Source: Planctomycetales bacterium (GTDB taxonomy: Bacteria > Planctomycetota > Planctomycetia > Isosphaerales > Isosphaeraceae). From it: 12,473 bases of DNA. Location of the stretch: the NCBI GenBank assembly GCA_027435495.1, contig DAHZZC010000605.1:1-12473 (forward strand). Direction: 5' to 3'. The position numbers and the translations under genes are program-made. Below, piece by piece: positions 1-7,097 of this stretch. The notes beneath the pieces are model-generated. The model ran no database searches. It saw nothing but the letters and a program-made list of their open reading frames with translations, and was not told the DNA's origin. The stretch's first letter is position 1; each line of letters opens with the position of its first letter.

Positions 1-1409
1 CGGGCGGCAAAGTCGGCCTGGAACGCCGGCCGCCAACGATAGACCGAGGACATCCAGGGATCGGGGTCGCCCGATGTATCGAGGTCCGTATCGGCCACCT
101 CGGCCAGGAGCCTCGCTTCGCCCTCGAACCGTCCACCCCAACTCCCCAGCCAGGGGCGCTCCCTGTCGCTCAGCCCATTGGGGACCAGCGAGAGGAACGA
201 GGGTGTGTCGCCTTCCTTGATCCCCCGGACCCGGCCCAGCTTCGTCGTCCGGTTGTCGCCGCCGTTGTAACTCGGGTAGAGGTCGCCCAGCCGCCCGTGG
301 CCGTGGATGTTTGCCTCGACCCACTCCGGGGAGACCAACCTCGTGTCGCCGCCCCGATACATTCCCCGGAAGGCTCGTCGCTGGGTGATCGTGAGCAGGT
401 TGGGAAACTGCTCCCTGATCCCGGGGCCGGTCGCGTCCTGGTCGCCGATGGCGTGGACCCGCAGCGCCGTGATGAAACGAGCCATCCGCTCGGGCGTCCG
501 GGTCGCCCGGACCTTCCAGAGGGCCTGCGCCAGGTCGGCCGAGCCGCCCCAGATCACGACCCAGACCGGTCGAGGGTCGGGGCGGTCCACGACGGCAATG
601 ATCCACTCGGATGCCTCGGTGTCCTTGCCCTCGCCGACGCTCCGCTCCACCGGGACTTTCGGCCCGGCGATCGGCTGGCCCGCCTTCACGACTCCGGCGA
701 GTCTGGGAGCCGGGGGGTAGCGGTCGTCGTGAAGCAGGAGGTTGGGCCGGACCGTTCCATAAGCGTCCACCACTCGCCGGATCAGGTCCGGGCGGGTCCG
801 CTGTCCATGGCCGAGGTTCGATGTGGCGACCAGGCCCTCGATGTCGAACTCGTCGGCGTAGAGCATCAGGCGGATCAAGGACTGGCCGTCGTCCGGCTCG
901 GCGACCCCGGCGGTCAGGCTACTGATATCCGTCAGCACGAGCAGTCGGGGCCGCTCCGGGGAGGGCGGCATGGTCCCGACCCGGCCAGTTCGATTGGCAT
1001 CGGCTCCATCGATCGTCATGTCCACGGGGATCGGAGTTCGGGCAGTCTTCCTGGCGGGCCCTGATCGTGCCTTCGCCGGTCCGTCGAGTTCGGTCTGCGT
1101 GAACCGCACGCCGATGATGTACGGCTGCTCGCTCTCGTTCCCGTGTCCGTAGGTGGTGGCGACGAAAGTGCCGTCGGGGAGCACATCCACGCTGGGGTAG
1201 GCACAATCCAACGCCTTGTGGTTGTCCATCAGCCGGACCCGATACTGGCCCTCCTCTCGGTCCACGATGATCTGCCGATACTTCTGGTCGGCCAGTTCGA
1301 TCAACGGGATGGTGGAGCGACGCCGGACCGGCAGCGGCTGAGCGCCGAAGCCCTGGTCGGGCGTCAACAGGAGGGAGGCGAGTGCGAGGATCGGGAGACA
1401 GCGGTTCAT
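1..1409 (-). CDS. Secreted DUF1593 (Sde182 nucleoside-hydrolase-like) protein, 3' end outside window
   Basis: Reading the minus strand from the ATG at 1409 gives 469 codons with no stop down to the window edge. Residues 1-23 form a signal peptide (hydrophobic stretch LPILALASLLL, likely cut after GFGA). Residues about 37-110 contain a segment with YPSVDVLPDGTFVATTYGH followed by VRFTQTELD, which resembles the C-terminal tail of planctomycete BNR/sialidase proteins. After a linker, residues from about 153 carry the DUF1593 signature: RPRLLVLTDIS, then AEPDDGQS (170-177), LMLYADEFDIEGLVATSNLG, and later VWVVIWGGSADLAQAL. This fold is related to nucleoside hydrolases, and the Asp-rich EPDD motif is where those bind metal. 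Family members are secreted and linked to polysaccharide degradation; the exact substrate is not known from sequence. The C-terminal part is missing. The start is the first ATG before the signal peptide; only a weak GAGA precedes it. The DUF1593 call is firm, the sialidase-tail call moderate. Confidence 0.88.
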   Translation of the reverse strand, partial: MNRCLPILALASLLLTPDQGFGAQPLPVRRRSTIPLIELADQKYRQIIVDREEGQYRVRLMDNHKALDCAYPSVDVLPDGTFVATTYGHGNESEQPYIIGVRFTQTELDGPAKARSGPARKTARTPIPVDMTIDGADANRTGRVGTMPPSPERPRLLVLTDISSLTAGVAEPDDGQSLIRLMLYADEFDIEGLVATSNLGHGQRTRPDLIRRVVDAYGTVRPNLLLHDDRYPPAPRLAGVVKAGQPIAGPKVPVERSVGEGKDTEASEWIIAVVDRPDPRPVWVVIWGGSADLAQALWKVRATRTPERMARFITALRVHAIGDQDATGPGIREQFPNLLTITQRRAFRGMYRGGDTRLVSPEWVEANIHGHGRLGDLYPSYNGGDNRTTKLGRVRGIKEGDTPSFLSLVPNGLSDRERPWLGSWGGRFEGEARLLAEVADTDLDTSGDPDPWMSSVYRWRPAFQADFAA

Positions 1410-1670
1410 GAAGCGTTCTCAGGCTATGCCGGCCGATGGCAGGTTCCGGGATTCTTCCACTGAATCAAACACGATTCGCATATGATATCCTTGTACGTGA
1501 TAAGTGGGTTCGCACTGAAGACGCCATTGTGGATCGCGTTCAGCATTTGTGGGCTGGTCGCCATCGTCAAGAAAAAACTCAGGTTAAAGTGGTGCCTCAG
1601 CGAAATCTTGCAAATTTCCAGGCCCACGCTGTTCGAGAATACCCCTGATTTTCAGGCACTGAGCCAGCAA

Positions 1671-1702
1671 AAGCGGTAAAATCCGGGGGCTTTACCGTTT
1701 TT
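1671..1702 (+). terminator. Rho-independent-type terminator hairpin
   Basis: The arms CGGTAAA (1674-1680) and TTTACCG (1691-1697) are perfectly complementary around the 10-nt loop ATCCGGGGGC. A run of five T follows (1698-1702). The A-run before the left arm can pair with the T-run, lengthening the stem to about 10 bp and making the structure plausible as a terminator in both directions. No recognised gene ends just before it on the plus strand; it closes the AT-rich island. It lies about 260 bp upstream of the DUF1593 start when read on the minus strand. Confidence 0.6.
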
Positions 1703-1921
1703 CATGATCGTCACACGTTTGCTTCCAGGGGATTCGAGGAGCTGCGGCCGGTAGCCGTTTAGGCGGGAGGGGTCTGGAAACGCGGGCCGTCGCGGTGTAG
1801 AACCTTCCTCGTGTGGCGAGACTTCGGGCGTGGAGCTTCGGACAATACGGAGCCAGACCCGTTTCGTCAGGCATGAGTTTGCTGGTGTCGTCCGATCGAG
1901 CCGGATGGGGGCGAGTCTCCG

Positions 1922-1946
1922 GCCGAGCCGCGTACAAAGGCTCGGC
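1922..1946 (+). other. Stem-loop in probable leader of glycosyltransferase gene
   Basis: GCCGAGCC (1922-1929) and GGCTCGGC (1939-1946) form a perfect 8-bp GC-rich stem with a 9-nt loop, about 80 nt before the glycosyltransferase start. There is no T run after it, so it does not look like a terminator. It could be a leader structure or chance in GC-rich DNA. Confidence 0.35.
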
Positions 1947-2011
1947 AGGAATCTCGACCTCCCAAAAAACCCGATGACACCGGCGGGTCTTTGTGACAGA
2001 GCAAGTCTTTC

Positions 2012-2017
2012 GGAGGG
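2012..2017 (+). promoter_or_regulatory. Shine-Dalgarno GGAGGG fixing the glycosyltransferase start
   Basis: GGAGGG lies 10 nt before the ATG at 2028. The reading frame stays open upstream to an ATG at 1830, but that start has no comparable site and the extra 66 residues look non-coding, so 2028 is preferred. Confidence 0.65.
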
Positions 2018-2027
2018 TGCGTCGAGG

Positions 2028-3173
2028 ATGAGCCGGGGCGGTCGCGGTGGAGGTGTGGCCGTCTACGTGACCAGCCACGGATTCGGGCATTTGAACCGGT
2101 CGGCCGCGGTGGTGAACCAGATTCCGCGGACGGTCCCGGTCTGGGGCCGGTCGCATCCGAACCTGTTCGACCACTGGCGGCAGCGTGTGACGCGGCCGAT
2201 CGAGCTGGGCGAGCACGTCTCGGACTCGGGCGCCGTCAACCCCGCCGGAGACAGCAACGCGACCGACGGACCGGCCAGCATCGAACGGGCCATCCGCGTC
2301 CGGGCCGAGGCGATGGAGCGGCTCGACGGCGAGGTCGACTGGATTCGCTCGGCCGGCATCTCCGCGATCGCGACCGACGCCCCCGCGCCGCCGCTGGTCG
2401 CGGCGCATCGGGCGGGGATTCCGTCGTTTGTGATGTCGAACTTCACCTGGGCCGACATTTACGCGCCTTATGCCCGCGAACTCGGCGACGACGCCAGAGA
2501 GTTCGTGGCCGATCTCCGCCGCGATTATCGGCACGCGACCGCGCTTCTGCGCGAGCAGCCGGCGCTCGCGATGTCGTGGCTGAAGCCGGCCTTCGACGTC
2601 GGGCTTGTCGTGAACCGGGGACGGAACCGTCGAGCCGAGCTGGTCCGGTCGCTCGGGCTGGACCGTCGGGATCGGGTCGTTTATCTCTACGTCGGTCGGT
2701 ACGGGCAGGACGATCTCGACTGGTCCCGACTGGAGACATTCGCCGATCGAGGGATTCACTTCGTCGCCTACGACCCCGCGCCCGGGGTCTCGCCGAGGAA
2801 TTTGCACGTGGTCCCGTCGCCGGACTGGTCGGGTGGCGATCTGATCGCCTCGACCGACGCAGCAGTCGCCAAAGCTGGATACAGCACGGTCGCCGAGGCG
2901 ATGGCCTGCGGAACGCCTGTGATCTACCCGCCGCGCCGCGGGTTCGCCGAGTATCGCTCGCTTGATCAGGCCCTTCGCGCCTGGCCGGGCGGTCTCCCGG
3001 TCTCGACCCGCGATTTCCTCGGGTTCCGGCTCGAATCGGCGCTGGAGCGAGCCCTCTCCGTCGAGGTTGGCCCGCCGCCGTACCCGCCAGACGGCGCCGC
3101 CCGGATCGCCCGGCATCTGGCGCGCGTGGCCCGAAATCCGTCGTTGTCGCTCGACTGGGAGGCAAGCCCATGA
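2028..3173 (+). CDS. GT-B glycosyltransferase related to the arabinokinase N-terminal domain
   Basis: The 381-residue protein has the two-domain GT-B layout of family 1/28-like glycosyltransferases. The N-terminal domain opens with VTSHGFGHLNRS (14-25), the glycine-rich loop seen in MurG-like enzymes and in the glycosyltransferase-like domain of plant L-arabinokinase. DSGAV (66-70) and TDAPAPPLVAAHRAGIPS (116-133) with NFTWADIY also match that group. The C-terminal domain contains STDAAVAKAGYSTVAEAMAC (275-294) followed by GTPVIYPPR, the nucleotide-sugar binding region. There is no signal peptide, so it should be cytoplasmic, using an activated sugar on an unknown acceptor. The kinase half of true arabinokinases is absent. 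Its stop overlaps the start of the dehydrogenase gene by 4 nt (ATGA), so the two are co-transcribed and translationally coupled. The sugar and acceptor cannot be read from the sequence. Confidence 0.85.
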   Translation: MSRGGRGGGVAVYVTSHGFGHLNRSAAVVNQIPRTVPVWGRSHPNLFDHWRQRVTRPIELGEHVSDSGAVNPAGDSNATDGPASIERAIRVRAEAMERLDGEVDWIRSAGISAIATDAPAPPLVAAHRAGIPSFVMSNFTWADIYAPYARELGDDAREFVADLRRDYRHATALLREQPALAMSWLKPAFDVGLVVNRGRNRRAELVRSLGLDRRDRVVYLYVGRYGQDDLDWSRLETFADRGIHFVAYDPAPGVSPRNLHVVPSPDWSGGDLIASTDAAVAKAGYSTVAEAMACGTPVIYPPRRGFAEYRSLDQALRAWPGGLPVSTRDFLGFRLESALERALSVEVGPPPYPPDGAARIARHLARVARNPSLSLDWEASP

Positions 3174-4177
3174 AACTGGTGATCCACCCCGCCGTCGAGG
3201 CCGATCGGCTTGAAGCTCTCCGCGCGGCGGCGCCGTTGGCCGGGTGGGTCAACGCGGCGACCGAGCCCGAGGCGATCGCCGCGATGCCAGGCGCGGACGC
3301 CCTGCTCGGCAAGATGACGCCCGCGATGCTGGCCGCGGCCGACCGTCTCCGATGGGTCCAGTCGTTCACGGCGAGCCTGGAGCACTACATCTTCCCTGCG
3401 CTCGAGGCGCATCCCTGCGTTTTGTCGAACGTCCGCGGCCTCTTCAGCGACGTGATCGCCGACCAGGTGATGGGGTATGTCCTCGCCTTTGCCCGAAATC
3501 TGCACACCTACGTCCGCCATCAGATCGAGCATCGATACGAACCGCTTGGCGGCGAAGCGTCGCGGGTGAGCTTCGCGTCCGGGCCGGGGACGGTCAACGC
3601 GATGGACCGGGCGACGATCTACCTCCCCGCCTCGACGATGGGGATCGTCGGGATGGGAGCGATCGGTTGTGAGATCGCGCGCCGGGCGCGAGCGTTCGGG
3701 ATCGCGGTCCGGGGCGTCGACCGATATCCCGATCGGGTGGAGGCACCCGAGGGTGTCGAGGAAGTGATGGGACCCGGCGAACTGCCGGCTCTACTCGGAT
3801 GGAGCGACTTCGTCGTGATCGCCGCACCCCAGACGCCCGAGACCACCAGCCTCTTCGACGCCGAGACGCTCTCCCAGATGCGATCGTCGAGCTATTTGAT
3901 CAACATCGGGCGAGGCGCGATCGTGGTGCTGGACGACCTGGTCGCGGCACTTCGGGCCGGTCGACTCGCCGGCGCTGCTCTTGATGTTTACGAGGTCGAG
4001 CCGCTGCCGGCCGACCACCCGCTCTGGGACTTCCCCAACGTGATCCTCACCCCGCACACCGCCGGTTATTCCCCGGCAATCGCCGGGCGACACCTGGCGG
4101 TGCTGGTCGAGAATGTCCGCCGGTTCACAAGGGGCGAGCCGCTGCTGAACGTCGTGGACAAATCGCTCTGGTTCTGA
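3170..4177 (+). CDS. D-2-hydroxyacid dehydrogenase family protein
   Basis: The 335-residue protein matches the D-isomer specific 2-hydroxyacid dehydrogenase family in length and motif order. The NAD-binding loop is GMGAIG (161-166), with an acidic D184 at the end of the second strand, which favours NAD over NADP. The catalytic residues are visible: R248 in NIGRGAIV, E277 in DVYEVEPLP and H296 in LTPHTAGYS; the 29-residue spacing from R to E matches phosphoglycerate dehydrogenase. Such enzymes interconvert 2-keto acids and D-2-hydroxyacids in the cytoplasm. The substrate is not predictable, and the short C-terminus (no ACT domain) argues against a full-length SerA. The start overlaps the stop of the glycosyltransferase gene as ATGA, so this is the second gene of a two-gene operon. 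The pairing could mean joint work on a hydroxyacid-containing glycan or metabolite, but that is inference. Confidence 0.92.
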   Translation: MKLVIHPAVEADRLEALRAAAPLAGWVNAATEPEAIAAMPGADALLGKMTPAMLAAADRLRWVQSFTASLEHYIFPALEAHPCVLSNVRGLFSDVIADQVMGYVLAFARNLHTYVRHQIEHRYEPLGGEASRVSFASGPGTVNAMDRATIYLPASTMGIVGMGAIGCEIARRARAFGIAVRGVDRYPDRVEAPEGVEEVMGPGELPALLGWSDFVVIAAPQTPETTSLFDAETLSQMRSSSYLINIGRGAIVVLDDLVAALRAGRLAGAALDVYEVEPLPADHPLWDFPNVILTPHTAGYSPAIAGRHLAVLVENVRRFTRGEPLLNVVDKSLWF

Positions 4178-4369
4178 ATGACGAGCGAGGTGGTTGTCGG
4201 CTCCGAAATGCGTTCACGTTTGGATACATCGCAATTCATATAGGAGAAAGCTCCAGCTCCCGAACCGGACGAAGCCCGAGGCGACGCGAGGATCGCCGGC
4301 TGATCCGACTTCGACCCTGGGACACCAGGAGCAACCGCCAAACAGATAGAGCTCCCATTCATAAATGGC

Positions 4370-4380
4370 CCTCCGGGAGG
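4370..4380 (+). promoter_or_regulatory. Palindromic Shine-Dalgarno of the esterase gene
   Basis: GGAGG (4376-4380) lies 7 nt before the ATG at 4388 and selects it over an out-of-frame ATG at 4381. It is the right half of the perfect palindrome CCTCCGGGAGG, so the site can fold back on CCTC just upstream and be partly masked in the mRNA. Confidence 0.6.
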
Positions 4381-4387
4381 ATGCACC

Positions 4388-5281
4388 ATGCCTGCTCAGT
4401 CGAGGATTCCAGTAGCCTCCGCCGCGTTGCTGTTTCTGGCGATCGGATCGCCCTGCGCCATCGCCGACGAGCCCGCGATTCGGGAAGAGGCTGACATCAT
4501 CTACACAAAGGCCGACGGAGTCGAGCTGAAGCTGGACATCGCCGCGCCCGAGAAGGGCCAGGGACCGTTTCCGTCGGTGCTGGTAATCCACGGCGGGGCC
4601 TGGCGCGCGGGGAACAAGCGCGACACCCGCCAGGTGATGCGCGAGTTTGCCGGACGTGGATATCTGGCCGTCTCCCCGCAGTACCGGTTCTGCCCGCGCG
4701 AGGTCTTCCCGGCGCAGGTTCACGACGTCAAGGCGGCGGTCCGTTGGATGAAGCAGCACGCGAAGGAGTACCGAATCGATCCAGATCGGATCGGGGCCGT
4801 CGGGTTCTCGGCCGGCGCGCACCTCGCGCTCATGCTGGGCGTGACCAGCCCCGCCGATGGTCTCGAAGGCGAGACTCCGGCCGGGTCCCCCAACACCCGA
4901 ATCCAGGCGGTCGTGAACTATTTCGGCCCAGTCGACCTGGCAGCCACGGACATCCCCGAGGTCAGCAAACCGCTGGTGCGCGACTTCCTGGGCGCGACAG
5001 CGATCGAGCGGCCCGACCTCGCGGCCAGGGCGTCGCCAAGGTCGTACATCACCCGGGATGACCCGCCAATCCTGACGTTCCAGGGCACCAAGGACCCGCT
5101 CGTCCCGCACACGCAGGCGGTCGAACTGGCCGAGGCGATGACCGCGGCCGAAGTCCCAGGACGGGTCGAATTGCTTGTCGGCGCCGGCCACGGCTGGGGA
5201 GGCGATCTCGTACCGCACACCGCCGGCGAGATGTTCGCGTTCCTGGATCAGCACCTGAAAGGTGCCCAGAAACGGCCCTGA
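4388..5281 (+). CDS. Secreted alpha/beta-hydrolase esterase/lipase
   Basis: The 297-residue protein starts with a signal peptide (about 1-26, ending in CAIA-DEP), so it acts in the periplasm or outside the cell. The remainder is a compact alpha/beta hydrolase of the carboxylesterase/hormone-sensitive-lipase-like group. HGGAW (68-72) supplies the oxyanion hole, GFSAG (139-143) holds nucleophile S141, and the triad is completed by D236 in FQGTKDPLVP and H268 in GAGHGWG. It is expected to cleave ester bonds, possibly acetyl or feruloyl groups on plant or algal polysaccharides, as many secreted planctomycete relatives are thought to do; the substrate is inference. It lies about 210 bp after the dehydrogenase, so it is probably a separate unit. 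A long hairpin follows its stop codon. Confidence 0.9.
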   Translation: MPAQSRIPVASAALLFLAIGSPCAIADEPAIREEADIIYTKADGVELKLDIAAPEKGQGPFPSVLVIHGGAWRAGNKRDTRQVMREFAGRGYLAVSPQYRFCPREVFPAQVHDVKAAVRWMKQHAKEYRIDPDRIGAVGFSAGAHLALMLGVTSPADGLEGETPAGSPNTRIQAVVNYFGPVDLAATDIPEVSKPLVRDFLGATAIERPDLAARASPRSYITRDDPPILTFQGTKDPLVPHTQAVELAEAMTAAEVPGRVELLVGAGHGWGGDLVPHTAGEMFAFLDQHLKGAQKRP

Positions 5282-5310
5282 CGAATCGCTCGACCATCGG
5301 GTTGATGCGC

Positions 5311-5362
5311 GGCGGTATGGAAATCCCCTTCCGAAAACTCGAAAAGGTCGTTTCCAACCGCC
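5311..5362. terminator. Long imperfect hairpin between convergent genes
   Basis: GGCGGT (5311-5316) plus GGAAA (5319-5323) pair with TTTCC (5351-5355) plus ACCGCC (5357-5362), giving an 11-bp stem with a small asymmetric bulge and a 27-nt loop. It starts 30 nt after the esterase stop and lies between convergent genes, where it could stop transcription or stabilise the 3' end. There is no T run, so a classical intrinsic terminator is not shown. Confidence 0.4.
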
Positions 5363-5511
5363 AACGTGCTCGAGTGCCCTCCCATGCTCAGGATGCGGTC
5401 ACTCCATTACAAAAGCAGACTGGCACTATCCAGGCATCATCATTGTCTGGACGCCCATGGCCTGTTTGAAGCGACTTCCGGCCGTGTGGGTTCCGTGGCT
5501 CATGAAGCCGA

Positions 5512-6678
5512 TCAAAAGTTTCGGACCAGTGAGAACATCGGCTGCCACGCGTAGGGATGAGGTCCACTGACAGGGAAGAGAGCGGCGCCGAGGACGTACC
5601 ACTTCTGTTCCCGGTCCAGTCCGAACCGAAAGCCCGGCGCGATGTAGACGTCGGTGATGTAACCCTTGCGGCCAAGGACATCCGATAGGGTCGTCACCGA
5701 GACATGGGCGGCCAGTTCCTTGAAAATGCGCGCGTCTTTGGTGGTGATCTGGCGGCCGATGGCGAGGTTATTGAAGTAGACGCTGGTGGCCGAGTGGCGG
5801 CCGGTGTCGATGTTGATCCCGGTTGACCCGCGCATCACCCAGTTCTGCGTGAAGTTCCACCAAAATTCCATGGACGGTGTGATGAAGTTAATGTCGTTAC
5901 CATTGACGGTCTGGCCGGTCGGCATCCGCTCGGTGAGCAGAGCCAGCAGCGTGAAGTTCCGCTGCTCGATCAGGCGGAACCGCTCGGAAATCGTCAGGTC
6001 GCCGAAGTTGCCGACATAATGACCGGCACTGTCCGCGTTGGAGGCGAGGAACGGGACCACAACCAGCAACTCCAGTCGCTGGTTCAGCGGCAGATAAAGA
6101 TTGTACGACGCCCAGTATTCATTGCCGATGGCCTTCGGCTTCGCGGGGGCCCAGGGAAAAGGTGTCAACAATAATCCATTGTTGGTCGTCATGCCGTTGA
6201 CGTTGAAGAAATTGATGGAGCTGAGTCGTACGAAGGTGGCGTCGGCGGCGCCAAACCAGTTCTGTTTGAGGCCCCCTCTGGTCCCCGCCGGCGACCTGAC
6301 CCACGGCCGGTCCCAGCCCTCGCTGAAGAACGTCGACAGGCTGAGCGGCTGCCACTCTTCGGCGGAGGCCTCGCCAAAAATCGACTCGGCGATCACGTCG
6401 ATCGGTCCCATCACGACCCGAGCGGGCGGCAATTCCCAGCCATGGGTCGGCGGGCCAGACACCGGGCTAGCGGCCGGTTCGGGTCCCGCGGCATCGTCCC
6501 CGATCGCAGAGACGTAGGAGGGGCGAGGCTCCGAATCAGCAAGAGCGGCCGGAACAGAGCCATCGGGTGGAGCAACTTCCTCGGCCGACGTCATCGATGG
6601 TGCCGCGCCGGCCACGAGAAAGGCCACGAGCCCGGCTGGAATGATGAAAGACTTTCCAAGCCCGAACATGTGCGCCAT
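5512..6678 (-). CDS. Outer-membrane beta-barrel protein of a planctomycete family
   Basis: Starting at 6678 the product is 388 residues. A signal peptide spans about 1-32 (hydrophobic FIIPAGLVAFLVAGAA, likely cut at TSA-EE). A low-complexity Ala/Pro/Ser region follows to about residue 100. Next comes EEWQPLSLSTFFSEGW (107-122), with RPWVRSP and GAADATFVRLSSINFF after it. I recognise this arrangement from planctomycete outer-membrane proteins usually labelled hypothetical or transporter. The rest alternates polar and hydrophobic residues in strand-like stretches, for example YWASYNLYLPL, RLELLVVVPFL and WYVLGAALFPV. It ends in a phenylalanine (SLVRNF), as expected for BAM-inserted barrels. It probably forms a channel, but the substrate is unknown. 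The frame is open to an ATG at 6726, but GGGAG before 6678 favours the shorter form. Confidence 0.8.
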   Translation of the reverse strand: MAHMFGLGKSFIIPAGLVAFLVAGAAPSMTSAEEVAPPDGSVPAALADSEPRPSYVSAIGDDAAGPEPAASPVSGPPTHGWELPPARVVMGPIDVIAESIFGEASAEEWQPLSLSTFFSEGWDRPWVRSPAGTRGGLKQNWFGAADATFVRLSSINFFNVNGMTTNNGLLLTPFPWAPAKPKAIGNEYWASYNLYLPLNQRLELLVVVPFLASNADSAGHYVGNFGDLTISERFRLIEQRNFTLLALLTERMPTGQTVNGNDINFITPSMEFWWNFTQNWVMRGSTGINIDTGRHSATSVYFNNLAIGRQITTKDARIFKELAAHVSVTTLSDVLGRKGYITDVYIAPGFRFGLDREQKWYVLGAALFPVSGPHPYAWQPMFSLVRNF

Positions 6679-7097
6679 CGCACAAATCTCCCATATATCA
6701 GACACATTTGACGAACAATCATCCAATCAAGGAATCCTGGCCGCCATGAGTCTCACCGCCAAATCACCTGGTTCAACCTGGGCTTCCGACTGCGAGGGAG
6801 AGTGCGCACCTTTCGGCTTCTGAATTCACGGGCCGAACCGTTTCGAGGAACGGAAAGACGGCTTCCTCGATCGCGGTTTGCTGGCCCATCAGGCCGGTGG
6901 GGAACGTCGACAACCGTAGGCACCAACATCTTACTTTCGGCAAACTCTCCACGATCACTTCATCTCGGATTTCGGTGGTCTCCCGCAATGGCCGAGCGGA
7001 GGACGCCCGAACCACGCGAGCCCGGTCCAGACGGGATGGGTCAGCCCGGCCGCCTCTGCCGGGGATCGCTCCCGCCAGGGACGAGACCATCGCCACG
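6679..7097. other. Spacer between sulfatase and barrel genes
   Basis: This 419-bp stretch lies between two minus-strand genes. GGGAG (6688-6692) with 9 nt to the ATG is the ribosome binding site of the barrel gene and selects the start at 6678 over 6726. An AT-rich patch (about 6690-6730, minus-strand TGATATATGG) may belong to its promoter. A 6-bp hairpin (CCCGGC 7045-7050 with GCCGGG 7058-7063) lies about 35 nt past the sulfatase stop. Short open frames exist on both strands, but none has a start context or recognisable product, and I do not call a gene. Confidence 0.5.

Larger units (their letters stand above)
1410..2027. other. Gene-poor spacer with AT-rich island
   Basis: This 618-bp stretch separates the divergent DUF1593 and glycosyltransferase genes. 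Positions 1461-1680 are about 48% G+C by hand count, against roughly 65% in the flanking genes. The only ORFs there (65 to 70 codons, on either strand) have no ribosome binding site and no recognisable family. The island ends in a hairpin with a T run (1671-1702). From 1700 to 2027 base composition returns to normal. That part has no gene I can support, only a leader hairpin (1922-1946) and the ribosome binding site of the next gene. It may hold promoters for both flanking genes; I could not identify convincing -35/-10 pairs. Confidence 0.6.

Noticed and set aside
297..1064. A 255-codon plus-strand open frame at the window start
   Set aside because: The minus strand encodes the DUF1593 protein without interruption over the same bases, and the plus frame has no recognisable motifs.
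1482..1679. A 65-codon plus-strand frame with a hydrophobic stretch ending inside the terminator
   Set aside because: It has no ribosome binding site and no recognised family, and its stop codon lies in the hairpin arm. I treat the region as an AT-rich island instead of a gene.
1692..3116. A 474-codon minus-strand open frame across the glycosyltransferase gene
   Set aside because: It is antisense to a gene with clear GT-B motifs, is Arg/Pro/Gly-rich and has no recognisable domain. Such frames are expected opposite GC-rich genes.
4213..4242. Possible promoter TTCACG...CATATA before the esterase gene
   Set aside because: The spacing (18 nt) is acceptable, but both boxes match the consensus poorly and the site is about 145 nt from the start codon.
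4214..5254. A 346-codon minus-strand open frame across the esterase gene
   Set aside because: The plus strand has a signal peptide and an intact Ser-Asp-His triad with a good ribosome binding site. The minus frame is a compositional shadow.
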